Source: CAITYL01 sp041651315 (GTDB lineage: Bacteria > Verrucomicrobiota > Lentisphaeria > Oligosphaerales > CAITYL01). Taken from it: DNA of 64,000 nt. Each line of letters starts with the position of its first letter. Position 1 is the stretch's first letter. The notes below the pieces were generated by a model. The model was not told where the DNA came from, made no database searches, and was given only the letters and a program-made list of their open reading frames with translations. The translations under genes and the position numbers were made by a program. The DNA is taken from assembly GCA_041651315.1 (NCBI GenBank), contig JBAZJM010000001.1, positions 1 to 64,000 of the forward strand, in the 5' to 3' direction. This document shows, in pieces, positions 1 through 6,858 of this stretch.

Positions 1-2
1 TG

Positions 3-545
3 ATGCGTATTGATGCTGTCTCAATTTATGACGCGCAAGCTAGACAGCAAGTACGAGAATCGATTCGGATATTATGTAAGTCATATAAAGACTTCGATGC
101 TATTTTTGAAGCATTCGGAGATACTAGTGACGCTGGATTATCGAAGAAACTTGAACACATCGTTGCTGATGCATTAGCACTCAAAAAGGTTCCACTGACA
201 TTAATTAGTGCAGGACCGTCCAATCTTAAGCCTGATGATGAAATTATGCAGGCTCGTGCAGCAAAACAAGCAGCTCAGATTCGTAATGAAGCGATTGAAA
301 TCGTTACGAATTTCTTGGATCAAGATCGAACTGGCTCTCGTCGAATGGTTTATCAGATGCAGGTTTGGAAGGAAATTGTGTCTATTGGTAATGCAAATGG
401 ACATAACACTATTTTATTCCAGAATGGAGGAAATGGCTCTTCAAATTTGATTCCTATCGTCAATCCAGGTGGTAAACCGCCAGCACCTCCGCCAGTTGCA
501 GCACCACCGCCAGCACCGTCAGCACCAGCTAAAGATAATAGCTAG
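3..545 (+). CDS. SPFH/band-7-like protein, C-terminal part (probably cut by window edge)
   Basis: The reading frame is open to the left edge and only two bases precede the first Met, so the true start may lie outside the window. The visible 180 residues are helical and Ala/Gln/Glu-rich (AAKQAAQIRNEA near residue 85). They then run into NGHNTILF and SNLIPIVNP, a pattern like the end of SPFH (stomatin/prohibitin) proteins, and finish in a Pro/Ala-rich tail (residues 155-175). SPFH proteins scaffold membrane microdomains. The family call rests on overall pattern only, with no catalytic motif to confirm it. Confidence 0.45.
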   Translation: MRIDAVSIYDAQARQQVRESIRILCKSYKDFDAIFEAFGDTSDAGLSKKLEHIVADALALKKVPLTLISAGPSNLKPDDEIMQARAAKQAAQIRNEAIEIVTNFLDQDRTGSRRMVYQMQVWKEIVSIGNANGHNTILFQNGGNGSSNLIPIVNPGGKPPAPPPVAAPPPAPSAPAKDNS

Positions 546-552
546 TACGAAT

Positions 553-586
553 CGTAAATGACTTCCTGATTCAATTATCGGGAGTC
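553..586 (+). promoter_or_regulatory. YGTAAAT box plus RBS-hiding hairpin
   Basis: CGTAAAT at 553-559 lies 37 bases before the ATG at 597. Bases 560-566 pair with 580-586 (7 bp, one G-U). The 3' arm carries the GGGAG Shine-Dalgarno of the next gene, so the hairpin would block translation of read-through transcripts. The promoter role is inferred from recurrence of the box across the window. Confidence 0.45.
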
Positions 587-596
587 GAGACTTCTA

Positions 597-1211
597 ATGC
601 ACTCTCTTAATAAGGATCTTCCGGACCCAGTTGATTCGCTCCTCGAAGAAAGTCCCCCCTATTCTCCCGGTAGTGTCCTCTCCGGAAGATCCCCCTATTT
701 AGAAAAGTGGTCTAAGTCTTGGGCGCCACTAAGTGAGATTTTATCAGCAGAACCTTTCTTACAGGCTCTTAGATCTCGCAATATATCGAGTGCGCGCGGT
801 TATCTAGAAAAAGACCCGACACTTTTAACTCGTCTCGGTATCGACAAAAATATTTTCATTGCCTCATTTGATATAACCAATAGGACAGTAAGTGAACTTT
901 TCGTACTTATTGACATTGGTGTTATTGATGCTATTGACATATATGAGTATGTTGTTAAATGTGGTAGTGAGAAAACAATCATTCGTTATTATCGTCGGTT
1001 TCCTGGGATTTTAACTGAAGATGACTTAGTTTCAACTCTTGGGAGAATTCCTGGTTTCATAAAAAGAGCGGCTTTTGATATTTCTTCTATGAATGAAAAA
1101 CCCGCTCGAACTAGGAAGAGCCGGGTGAAAATTGAAACTGTAAAGAGGATTGTTGAATCTTCACCGCGCATGCAAGCCCTCATAGCACTTCATGAGGTGA
1201 TGAATTCATGA
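597..1211 (+). CDS. hypothetical protein with EVMNS C-terminus
   Basis: A 204-residue protein that I do not recognise. Its N-terminus is Ser/Pro-rich (ESPPYSPGSV, residues 18-28), the middle is mixed alpha/beta, and residues 160-185 are Lys/Arg-rich. It ends in LHEVMNS, the C-terminal peptide shared by many small proteins here. The stop overlaps the next ATG (ATGA), and GAGGTGATG within its last codons can act as the Shine-Dalgarno for that gene. First gene after a YGTAAAT box. Confidence 0.75.
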   Translation: MHSLNKDLPDPVDSLLEESPPYSPGSVLSGRSPYLEKWSKSWAPLSEILSAEPFLQALRSRNISSARGYLEKDPTLLTRLGIDKNIFIASFDITNRTVSELFVLIDIGVIDAIDIYEYVVKCGSEKTIIRYYRRFPGILTEDDLVSTLGRIPGFIKRAAFDISSMNEKPARTRKSRVKIETVKRIVESSPRMQALIALHEVMNS

Positions 1212-1435
1212 CTGGTGATACGCCGACTTGTGAAAATATTGTCTGTTTACGTGAAGATGGGAAAGAAACTCTTTGTGGTGAACCGGCAACGCATGCGGGT
1301 GTCAATATTAAAGATAATGTCATAGTTTATCATTGTGATCGTCATCGTCATTGCCATACAGATTCAATATTTGTTCCATATTTTACGGAAATGACTCTCG
1401 AAGAAGCGATTCTTATCGAGGTATTGAATGGGTAA
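1208..1435 (+). CDS. CGEPA-family small Cys/His protein
   Basis: 75 residues. First member of a paralogous family that fills 1.2-6.8 kb. Features are an early CxxxxC, LCGEPATHA, then VYHCDRHRH, consistent with a C-C-C-H metal site, and a terminal helix TLEEAILIEVLNG. Start overlaps the upstream stop by 4 bases; the end overlaps the next gene by 8. Function unknown. The conserved Cys/His spacing suggests a small zinc-binding fold, possibly an early protein acting on the host. Confidence 0.8.
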   Translation: MTGDTPTCENIVCLREDGKETLCGEPATHAGVNIKDNVIVYHCDRHRHCHTDSIFVPYFTEMTLEEAILIEVLNG

Positions 1436-1658
1436 ACCTGTTGAAACCTATAGATGTGATAATTGTCACCAGGTTTCTTCTAGGAGTGGAATAAGTTTAT
1501 TCAAAAATTGTGTCTTATGTGCAAGGTGTCATCTTAAGTGGAGAGGTAAGGGTAAACCTCGTTGTCCTGCATGTAAAATACCGATACTGGATCTAAAGAA
1601 GCATCTTCTCATGAATAAAGATGATCAGCATCTAGTCCTTGAAGTGATGGACTCGTGA
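1428..1658 (+). CDS. small zinc-ribbon protein, tandem paralogue 1
   Basis: 76 residues with four CxxC-type pairs: CDNC, CVLC/CARC and CPAC. Its second half (WRGKGKPRCPAC, then LDLKKH, then NKDDQHLVLEVMDS) matches the next gene almost position for position, so the pair is a tandem duplication. It ends in the shared EVMDS peptide. The ATG lies inside the end of the preceding gene, with GAGG 10 bases upstream. Zinc binding is inferred from the Cys pairs; the role is unknown. Confidence 0.8.
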   Translation: MGKPVETYRCDNCHQVSSRSGISLFKNCVLCARCHLKWRGKGKPRCPACKIPILDLKKHLLMNKDDQHLVLEVMDS

Positions 1659-1867
1659 GGGTCGGGGCTGGTGCATGTGAATTTTGCGGGAAAGCCGGCG
1701 ATTTCCATGAACACGGTCCACGAATTTGTCGTGAATGTTATTTAGCATGGATACGTAACGGAAAACCTTATTGTTCAGTATGTGGAACGGAAGTCTTAGA
1801 CCTAAAGAAGCATATTCAAGAAAATAAAGACGATCGACACCTTATTCTTGAAGTGATGGCTCTATGA
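1655..1867 (+). CDS. small zinc-ribbon protein, tandem paralogue 2
   Basis: 70 residues, paralogous to the gene before it: CEFCG, CRECYLAW, NGKPYCSVCG, LDLKKHIQENKDD. It ends HLILEVMAL, a divergent version of the shared C-terminus. The start is GTG, overlapping the previous stop as GTGA, with GAAGTGATG as upstream SD-like sequence. Unknown function; probably a zinc ribbon. Confidence 0.75.
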   Translation: MRVGAGACEFCGKAGDFHEHGPRICRECYLAWIRNGKPYCSVCGTEVLDLKKHIQENKDDRHLILEVMAL

Positions 1868-2082
1868 TCAAACGACTATTACCTGAAATTCTACTCGCCA
1901 TTTCTTGTAATATTATATACTGGTTTATTCTTTTTTGTAAAAAGAAGTGGTGGCCTCACGTAATCATTCCTACGTCAGTATCTATCATATCAATTATCGG
2001 CATAATCTTATCTATCCGAAGCGATCTTTTGAAGAAGAAAGCTGAGAATCAAAGACTTGTACGTTTCATAATTGATTCATGA
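1864..2082 (+). CDS. small membrane protein
   Basis: 72 residues with two hydrophobic segments (about residues 6-24 and 33-50) separated by KKKWWP and followed by a Lys/Arg-rich tail. It ends VRFIIDS, a variant of the shared C-terminus. ATGA overlap with the previous gene. Predicted inner-membrane protein of unknown function. Confidence 0.7.
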   Translation: MIKRLLPEILLAISCNIIYWFILFCKKKWWPHVIIPTSVSIISIIGIILSIRSDLLKKKAENQRLVRFIIDS

Positions 2083-2093
2083 AGATTATGGCG

Positions 2094-2180
2094 TAACCCA
2101 TGCTCATCTGGGTAAGGAACAGAGTCCCGTTCCTCGGTCTTGATGACTTTGTTGTTTTCTCACCAGGACCGTCGCCTAGG
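2094..2180 (+). ncRNA. possible structured RNA or leader (run of hairpins)
   Basis: The 136-base gap holds several adjacent foldable elements: ACCCA/TGGGT (2096-2112), GGAAC/GTTCC (2116-2133), a longer imperfect stem pairing about 2136-2145 with 2161-2170, and GCC-TAG-GGC (2174-2182). No tRNA T-loop signature is present. It could be a small RNA, a terminator region or a structured leader. Confidence 0.25.
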
Positions 2181-2184
2181 GCAT

Positions 2185-2223
2185 TGTAAATTCGATATCA
2201 TACTTCATATTCATTGATATGAA
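2185..2223 (+). promoter_or_regulatory. YGTAAAT box plus start-codon hairpin
   Basis: TGTAAAT at 2185-2191 lies exactly 27 bases before the ATG at 2219. TTCATAT (2204-2210) pairs with ATATGAA (2217-2223), and ATATCA (2195-2200) can alternatively pair with TGATAT (2215-2220). Both place the start codon in a stem. No Shine-Dalgarno is visible. A near-identical hairpin sits at 17352-17371. Confidence 0.45.
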
Positions 2224-2635
2224 CAGTGCACCCAGAGTTATTCTATTCCTTGACGACAATCCAGCTCGTCATGATCAAATGGATAGGGATTTCCCGGATG
2301 ACACTATCATTCATATTTACAATATCCATGACTTCAGAACGGCTCTCGAGGAGCACGAGAAATTCGATATCGTTAGTCTTGATCATGATCTAAATGATTT
2401 CACCAAGCTCGGTAGCAAACATCAAAGTATCATGGCTTTTGGTGAGGCCACTGGACGAGATGCCTGTGGTTTCATGATGAAATTCCGACATAAACTTCCG
2501 TCGGAGATTATTATTCATTCATCGAATCAGGAGGGGGCCCGATCAATGATGGAGTTTCTCGATAGTCGTCAGATTAGTTATCGTTGGAAAATGTTCAACG
2601 ACGGAAAGAAACTCGATAACGACGAGATTGATTGA
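2219..2635 (+). CDS. cyclic-phosphate-processing receiver-domain protein (cREC-like)
   Basis: 138 residues. The LFLDDNPAR start, VSLDHDL in the middle and IIIHSSNQEGA strand are the signature of the receiver-like family linked to processing of cyclic-phosphate nucleic-acid ends. It keeps the acidic pocket of response regulators (Asp pair near residue 12, Asp in LDHDL). No DNA-binding output domain is present. The next gene is a P-loop kinase of the polynucleotide-kinase type, which fits an RNA end-repair role. Family call fairly sure; substrate inferred. Confidence 0.7.
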   Translation: MNSAPRVILFLDDNPARHDQMDRDFPDDTIIHIYNIHDFRTALEEHEKFDIVSLDHDLNDFTKLGSKHQSIMAFGEATGRDACGFMMKFRHKLPSEIIIHSSNQEGARSMMEFLDSRQISYRWKMFNDGKKLDNDEID

Positions 2636-2639
2636 ACGT

Positions 2640-3089
2640 ATGGACGTCATTTTATTGACCGGATTGCCGGGTTCTGGAAAAAGCACTTGGGCTGCGGCTT
2701 ACCCATGTTCTGGCGCTAAGTTGATTTTGTGCCCTGATGATCATCTGATGGTAGATGGTGTCTATAAATGGAGTCCCGGGGCAGTTAGTGAATCTCATCG
2801 TAAATGCATGCGTCAATTTGTTGAACACGTGTGGCACGGAGATTTGGATCTTCTCATCTTAGACAGCACGAATACTCGAACTGAATTCTTGAGTCCTTAC
2901 ATTGGGGTTGCTCAGGCATTCAACCATAATGTTCGAGTTGTGCTCATCAAACACAATTCGATCGATTCATGGAAGAGAAACACTCATAACGTTCCTGAAG
3001 ATAGGCATATCGGAATGGAGCAGAATCTTCACTATATGATGAAATACTGGAGTAGGAGATATCCAGAAATCGAGATAATTGAGGTGTAA
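2640..3089 (+). CDS. P-loop kinase, AAA_33/polynucleotide-kinase-like
   Basis: About 149 residues from the ATG at 2640, chosen because a TTG at 2628 is the only upstream alternative. Walker A GLPGSGKST at residues 8-16, a DDH motif after strand 2, and LLILDSTNT as the Walker B/substrate segment, then an Arg-containing lid (SWKRNTHNVP). This is the layout of small phage 5'-end kinases. There is no C-terminal phosphatase domain. Partner of the receiver-like gene just upstream. Confidence 0.7.
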   Translation: MDVILLTGLPGSGKSTWAAAYPCSGAKLILCPDDHLMVDGVYKWSPGAVSESHRKCMRQFVEHVWHGDLDLLILDSTNTRTEFLSPYIGVAQAFNHNVRVVLIKHNSIDSWKRNTHNVPEDRHIGMEQNLHYMMKYWSRRYPEIEIIEV

Positions 3090-3091
3090 CT

Positions 3092-3580
3092 ATGTCATTC
3101 GATAGATATAAAAATGATTCGTTTGGTAGGTCTCTTGGTGATAGGGAGCTTGACTTCGGACTTCTCGATAACAGGAAGCTTGATTTCGGATCTCTTACTG
3201 AAAAAGAGTGGTGTGTTTTAGAAACGACACCGGAACATCCTGAAAAATTCGATCGAAGTTTTCCTGCTGCTAACGGTGGGAGATGGTATCTTCGAACTTG
3301 CAATATTCAAGTCATGATCTGGACGGATCAGGATAAACAACCGGGATATGCGATCTCTCTTCCCGGAAGACATCCGAAGAAAGCTCCATACGAATTTACT
3401 GAATCTGAATTGATGAATCTTCGGTTCCATCTCATGGAATTGATGGAAAATCCGAATTATCTAATCAAAGATTTTTCTACGAAACCAGACTTTTCAAAGG
3501 TGGATCTTTCAGGAGTAGATTTCTCAAAGATCAGAGAAATCCTTTCTAGGAAACCTGATGGGGAAGATCCGAAGAAGTAA
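3092..3580 (+). CDS. hypothetical protein with short internal repeats
   Basis: 162 residues, not recognised. Residues 15-35 hold two near-identical turns (LDFGLLDNRK, LDFGSLTEKE). The C-terminus has a pentapeptide-like stretch (FSKVDLSGVDFSKI). The centre is a beta-rich domain (GGRWYLRTCNIQVMIW). ATG three bases after the upstream stop, with GAGGTGTAAC as SD. Confidence 0.65.
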   Translation: MSFDRYKNDSFGRSLGDRELDFGLLDNRKLDFGSLTEKEWCVLETTPEHPEKFDRSFPAANGGRWYLRTCNIQVMIWTDQDKQPGYAISLPGRHPKKAPYEFTESELMNLRFHLMELMENPNYLIKDFSTKPDFSKVDLSGVDFSKIREILSRKPDGEDPKK

Positions 3581-3595
3581 CTGTAATATCAGTTA

Positions 3596-3874
3596 ATGAC
3601 TGAAAGAAAAAAGAATTGGCCTAAAGATAACTTCACGGATGAGGAGTTGATTGGATATTGTAGGATCCATTCTCAAACTCAACGAGCCCTCTTCCATGAA
3701 ATGCATGTCGTTCGAATGCTTAGGATGGCCGGGAGAGAAGAAGAAGCTCGTTCCATAGAAGAAGATGGGATGGGTTTCTACTCTATTCATGAAGATGAAA
3801 TGGAGCCAATAGCGGCAGCTGCTGATGAATATATAAAAAGAAAGAAAGCCATGGTTGAAGTCATGGAAAGTTAG
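3596..3874 (+). CDS. small helical protein with EVMES C-terminus
   Basis: 92 residues, strongly charged and helical (REEEARSIEED), ending MVEVMES. The start sits in the loop of a 5-bp repeat (TCAGT at 3589-3593 with ACTGA at 3599-3603) just after a GTAATA sequence. The stop is TAG and the next ATG follows after three bases, so here the EVMES codons are not part of an ATGA overlap. Unknown function. Confidence 0.7.
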   Translation: MTERKKNWPKDNFTDEELIGYCRIHSQTQRALFHEMHVVRMLRMAGREEEARSIEEDGMGFYSIHEDEMEPIAAAADEYIKRKKAMVEVMES

Positions 3875-3877
3875 ATT

Positions 3878-4090
3878 ATGAATTTGAATGACTATTCATC
3901 AGATTCAGGGATAAAATGTGGTTGCGGCAAGTCTGCCGTTTGTGCCCACATGAAACCTAATGGTGAAACAGTTTTATCCTGTGAAGAACATGAATACGAT
4001 GGTGTGACGACACGTTTAACGGCATCTTGTGATGGATGGAGAAAAATCTCTATCGATGAGTTTACGATCCACATGGTCATGAATTCATGA
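3878..4090 (+). CDS. CGEPA-family small Cys/His protein
   Basis: 70 residues. KCGCGKSAVCAHM, then LSCEEHEYD, give the family's C-C-C-H arrangement with CGKSA in place of CGEPA. The terminal helix is SIDEFTIHMVMNS. It overlaps the next family member by ATGA. Starts a tandem array of three. Confidence 0.75.
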   Translation: MNLNDYSSDSGIKCGCGKSAVCAHMKPNGETVLSCEEHEYDGVTTRLTASCDGWRKISIDEFTIHMVMNS

Positions 4091-4296
4091 CAAAACCAGT
4101 TTGCGATTATCTTATCGAAGGGCATTATCTTCAAGAGAGAACATGCAACGAGCCAGCGATTTGTGCTTTTGTCACTCCTGCAATGGGCGGAGTTGTTCAT
4201 TACGCTTGTTGCGATTTCCATAAACCGAAAAGTGCATTTATTTATAAGAAGTATTCTCTTGAAGAAATTGAAGTCATGGAAGTCATGAATTCATGA
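4087..4296 (+). CDS. CGEPA-family small Cys/His protein
   Basis: 69 residues. Motifs CDYL, RTCNEPAICAFV, HYACCDFHKP, then SLEEIEVMEVMNS. CNEPA replaces CGEPA. ATGA overlaps on both sides, so translation is probably coupled through the array. The last codons include GAAGTCATG, which doubles as spacer/SD for the next start. Confidence 0.8.
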   Translation: MTKPVCDYLIEGHYLQERTCNEPAICAFVTPAMGGVVHYACCDFHKPKSAFIYKKYSLEEIEVMEVMNS

Positions 4297-4493
4297 CAGC
4301 TGATTCTGGTTTAACTTGTTCTACCTATTTATTAACGATTGGATCGAAATGCGGCGAGCCAGCAATTTACGCATATATGGATGTTTCGACAAGAATGATC
4401 ATGTGTTATTGTAGAGAGCATAAACCGCTCGTTAGAGGTTTGAAGGCTATAACTATTGAAGAAGCGCTAGTGACCGAAGTGATGAACGAGTAA
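4293..4493 (+). CDS. CGEPA-family small Cys/His protein
   Basis: 66 residues. GSKCGEPAIYAYM, then MCYCREHKP, then TIEEALVTEVMNE. All four presumed metal ligands are present. The gene ends a three-gene coupled array and is followed by a 7-bp hairpin (AAATTAC 4499-4505 with GTAATTT 4511-4517). Confidence 0.8.
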   Translation: MTADSGLTCSTYLLTIGSKCGEPAIYAYMDVSTRMIMCYCREHKPLVRGLKAITIEEALVTEVMNE

Positions 4494-4498
4494 ATCAA

Positions 4499-4517
4499 AA
4501 ATTACGTTTTGTAATTT
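4499..4517 (+). promoter_or_regulatory. 7-bp perfect hairpin with GTAATT in its 3' arm
   Basis: AAATTAC (4499-4505) and GTAATTT (4511-4517) pair perfectly around a GTTTT loop, 16 bases before the ATG at 4533. It may be a weak terminator of the preceding array or a variant of the box-plus-hairpin start element; there is no T-tract beyond the loop. Confidence 0.3.
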
Positions 4518-4532
4518 ATGGTGGAGAACTAG

Positions 4533-4841
4533 ATGCCCGAAGCATTCATAGATAAAGGTTATTATATCGAGGCTAGCTGGCTTGAGGCTAAGCCATTCGG
4601 AGCTGCTTCTTTGGCTGGGATGCAGTTAAAGACAACTGCTACCGCGAGAAGTGTTCGAGGGACTGTTCGTCATATTCGAAGTTCAGACCCGAATTTTCAA
4701 AAAGACATTATGCTCTTCATCCAACCAACTGATGGCGATGAAGGTACTCTCTGCAATAAATGTGGCGTGAAAGAGATCGAGGTCAAGCCTGAATGGATTA
4801 CTCGAATCGTTCCGAAAGGAGAGGACCCATCAGCTCCATAA
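4533..4841 (+). CDS. hypothetical protein, small beta-rich
   Basis: 102 residues. VRGTVRHIRSSDP and MLFIQP suggest a small beta-barrel; CNKCGVKEIEVKPEWI gives a single CxxC. It has GGAG before the ATG and does not carry the shared C-terminus. The sequence breaks the run of CGEPA genes. Function unknown. Confidence 0.65.
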   Translation: MPEAFIDKGYYIEASWLEAKPFGAASLAGMQLKTTATARSVRGTVRHIRSSDPNFQKDIMLFIQPTDGDEGTLCNKCGVKEIEVKPEWITRIVPKGEDPSAP

Positions 4842-5059
4842 ATTTATCGCCTATATGCGATCGATCTTTTCGCGAAGATGTGTGGCAAACTGGGCGTTCA
4901 ATTCTTGTCACATGTACTAGACCAGCAACTCGTGCTGTTGCGGATTTTCACAACCATAAGCTGTTTTATCGTTGTGAAAAATGTCTAGTTAATTATCAAG
5001 GTCCATTTGATATAATCAGTCTTGAAGAAGCAGCAATTTTTGAGATCATGGAATCATGA
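4793..5059 (+). CDS. CGEPA-family small Cys/His protein, divergent
   Basis: Family C-terminus SLEEAAIFEIMES and the core VTCTRPATRAV, YRCEKC. CGEPA has become CTRPA and the last His ligand is Cys. The ATG at 4793 overlaps the previous gene by 49 bases and is preceded by GAGGT. A shorter product starting near 4838 would need a non-standard codon, so 4793 is kept with reservation. ATGA overlap with the next gene. Confidence 0.65.
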   Translation: MDYSNRSERRGPISSINLSPICDRSFREDVWQTGRSILVTCTRPATRAVADFHNHKLFYRCEKCLVNYQGPFDIISLEEAAIFEIMES

Positions 5060-5274
5060 TTACTTGCGGATATAGAATTGGCGGGCGTGAAACTTCCGTA
5101 ACTAAAACATGCTGCGGAGAACCGGCGACAAAGTTTTTTAGAGTAAAGATCATAAATAAAATCGGTTATCGTTTTCGGTGTGATCGTCATAAAAATATGG
5201 ATCGTCTTCATCAATATGAAATAACAGAAATATCGGAAAATGAAGCAATCATTATCCAAGTGATGAACATGTAA
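5056..5274 (+). CDS. CGEPA-family small Cys/His protein
   Basis: 72 residues. TCGYRIGG, then KTCCGEPATKFF, FRCDRHKN and ISENEAIIIQVMNM. Complete C-C-C-H set. Coupled to the previous gene by ATGA. Its stop is immediately followed by a TGTAAAT box, so it ends its unit. Confidence 0.78.
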   Translation: MITCGYRIGGRETSVTKTCCGEPATKFFRVKIINKIGYRFRCDRHKNMDRLHQYEITEISENEAIIIQVMNM

Positions 5275-5305
5275 ATTTCATATTATGTGCTGTAGTTTTT
5301 AATAT
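5270..5305 (+). promoter_or_regulatory. YGTAAAT box plus inverted repeat
   Basis: TGTAAAT at 5270-5276 overlaps the stop of the preceding gene. ATATTA (5280-5285) pairs with TAATAT (5300-5305). The next ATG is 43 bases after the box at 5320, with a strong GAGGGGAG Shine-Dalgarno outside the stem. Confidence 0.38.
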
Positions 5306-5319
5306 CGAGGGGAGATTAA

Positions 5320-5514
5320 ATGGCACTTCAACGTCGAATCAGTCAATTTTTAACAGCCATCAGGCATGGATTGGTGGAAGACGTGCCGCCAGAATATCAA
5401 GCATGCGAATCTTGCCGAGAACCAACTTGTGATTCAGCTAAAGCAGAAAAGTGTGCAGATCGTCTTCGAGGGGAGAAGCAAGAGCGAAAACGTAGAGAAT
5501 TAGATGACCACTGA
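5320..5514 (+). CDS. small Cys-containing basic protein
   Basis: 64 residues. ACESCREPTCDSAKAEKC gives four Cys in a compact region, then an Arg/Lys/Glu-rich helix. It somewhat resembles the 62-residue gene at 8942 in layout (Cys cluster, then charged helix) but without clear identity. Overlaps the next gene by 11 bases. Function unknown. Confidence 0.65.
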   Translation: MALQRRISQFLTAIRHGLVEDVPPEYQACESCREPTCDSAKAEKCADRLRGEKQERKRRELDDH

Positions 5515-5722
5515 TCTAGTTCTTTGTCAAGTCCGATATGCTATTTCAGGGGAACTATGCGGAGAACCTGCAGTTCACGCATATGAAAATATGATCCATC
5601 AGAAGGGGAGTCGGCATCGATATTATTTTTGCTGTGAGATCCATCGAAAAGAGAAATGCTCTCAATTTGATTGGGAAGTTCCGTTGGCAGAAGCCATAGT
5701 TAAGCAAGTGATGGATGCATGA
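5504..5722 (+). CDS. CGEPA-family small Cys/His protein
   Basis: 72 residues. LCQVRY, LCGEPAVHAYE, YYFCCEIHRKEKC and PLAEAIVKQVMDA. The full ligand set and the terminal helix are present. The stop overlaps the next start as ATGA. Confidence 0.8.
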   Translation: MTTDLVLCQVRYAISGELCGEPAVHAYENMIHQKGSRHRYYFCCEIHRKEKCSQFDWEVPLAEAIVKQVMDA

Positions 5723-5952
5723 TTCCTTGCAGGAACCCTAATTGTGATGGTACCTGGACAGTATGTGGGAAACCATCAACTCATGCTTATATTATAAATG
5801 GATCTATTCCGATGAATGGATCTATTCCAGTGACATTCATTAATCATGTCGAATGTCGCTGCGATGATCATATATTAACATCATTCGCGGGTCTTGAAAT
5901 GGCTGAGATATCTATAGATGAAGCCATCATTCGACAGGTTCTCAACTCTTAG
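5719..5952 (+). CDS. CGEPA-family small Cys/His protein
   Basis: 77 residues. CRNPNC, TVCGKPSTHAYI, VECRCDDH, then SIDEAIIRQVLNS. It carries a short internal duplication (NGSIPMNGSIP) seen as a repeat of ATGGATCTATTCC in the DNA. Ends its run; a TGTAAAT box follows. Confidence 0.78.
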   Translation: MIPCRNPNCDGTWTVCGKPSTHAYIINGSIPMNGSIPVTFINHVECRCDDHILTSFAGLEMAEISIDEAIIRQVLNS

Positions 5953-5956
5953 TTAA

Positions 5957-5988
5957 TGTAAATTTCGGTTAGTGTGTTATACTGACCG
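5957..5988 (+). promoter_or_regulatory. YGTAAAT box plus 8-bp hairpin
   Basis: TGTAAAT at 5957-5963 is exactly 27 bases before the ATG at 5991. CGGTTAGT (5966-5973) pairs with ACTGACCG (5981-5988), 8 bp with one G-U, two bases short of the start codon. No Shine-Dalgarno is visible. Confidence 0.45.
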
Positions 5989-5990
5989 TC

Positions 5991-6365
5991 ATGGGGAGTG
6001 AACCAAATACTAAAGATCTCGTATTAGTCCCTGGTCGATTTTACGTATCGATCATCGGACAAATCTGGTGTTGTTACAACACAGATAAAGATGCTGCTTC
6101 TTGTGTTCGTGTTGACGATGATTATTCGTTAAAATTCTCTATCAACGGTAGAGATTTAAGAACTGGTGAGATAATTCTAACCGCAGCAATCGGTGAAGAT
6201 CATCAGGCAACTATCGAGCAACTAAACAGACAGATAGTTAGTGACTCTATTCGAATAAAATACTTTCGTCAAACACTGGAAGCTATATCAAAAAGTTCAG
6301 ACTCTAGTAAGATGGCTTTACTAGCTTTCGATACTCTTACGATGTTATCGGACGAAAAATCTTGA
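5991..6365 (+). CDS. hypothetical protein with coiled-coil C-terminus
   Basis: 124 residues. The N-terminal 70 residues are a small beta domain (LVPGRFYVSIIGQIW). Residues 72-110 form a predicted coiled coil (ATIEQLNRQIVSDSIR). No SD precedes the ATG, which abuts an 8-bp hairpin. Function unknown. Confidence 0.65.
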   Translation: MGSEPNTKDLVLVPGRFYVSIIGQIWCCYNTDKDAASCVRVDDDYSLKFSINGRDLRTGEIILTAAIGEDHQATIEQLNRQIVSDSIRIKYFRQTLEAISKSSDSSKMALLAFDTLTMLSDEKS

Positions 6366-6369
6366 ATAT

Positions 6370-6561
6370 ATGAGGGAATCTCTTTACGCACAGTTTAAGT
6401 GTAATGTGTTTGGAGATTGCCATCAGCCTGTAAGATATATTTTCTTCAATAAAGAGGATGGTATTCTTTACCGTTGCGGGGAACATATCAAAGGTATTGG
6501 ACTCAGATATAGAGAAATAACTCCGAATGAAGCTATTATTCTTGAAATATTAGCATCATGA
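6370..6561 (+). CDS. CGEPA-family small Cys/His protein, divergent
   Basis: 63 residues. FKCNVFGDCHQPVRYI, LYRCGEH, then TPNEAIILEILAS. The CGEPA segment has become CHQPV but the Cys/Cys/Cys/His order holds. Terminal EILAS is a variant of the shared ending. Confidence 0.7.
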   Translation: MRESLYAQFKCNVFGDCHQPVRYIFFNKEDGILYRCGEHIKGIGLRYREITPNEAIILEILAS

Positions 6562-6571
6562 TCCATCATCA

Positions 6572-6796
6572 ATGATTGATGGGAAGAATCTTTTTTGCGG
6601 TTTCATCGATAATGAGTCAGGATATCAGTGTAACAAACCGGCAGTTTCTGCCGTTCTCTTAGTATTGCATGATAAATGTGGGTATGTCTGTGAAAAACAC
6701 GCTAATCACATTCTTACTTCTAGCGCTATCGAAAGAGGAGACGCTAAATTGATTTCTTTGGAAGAAGCTATGGTTATTGAAGTGATGACTTCTTGA
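6572..6796 (+). CDS. CGEPA-family small Cys/His protein
   Basis: 74 residues. LFCGFIDNESGYQCNKPAVSAV, GYVCEKHANH, then SLEEAMVIEVMTS. Last member of the tandem array. The next gene (MoxR) is 62 bases away and has its own box, so EVMTS here is not explained by overlap with a following start. Confidence 0.75.
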   Translation: MIDGKNLFCGFIDNESGYQCNKPAVSAVLLVLHDKCGYVCEKHANHILTSSAIERGDAKLISLEEAMVIEVMTS

Positions 6797-6804
6797 TCGA
6801 AATT

Positions 6805-6811
6805 CGTAAAT
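6805..6811 (+). promoter_or_regulatory. YGTAAAT box
   Basis: CGTAAAT 47 bases before the ATG at 6859, which has its own AGGAG. The spacing is ten more than the 37-base class. No convincing long stem follows; ATCA/TGAT is the best pairing seen. Confidence 0.35.
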
Positions 6812-6858
6812 CTAATGTATGTGATCATATCGGTGATTGAAGGAGACGACGAAATATC

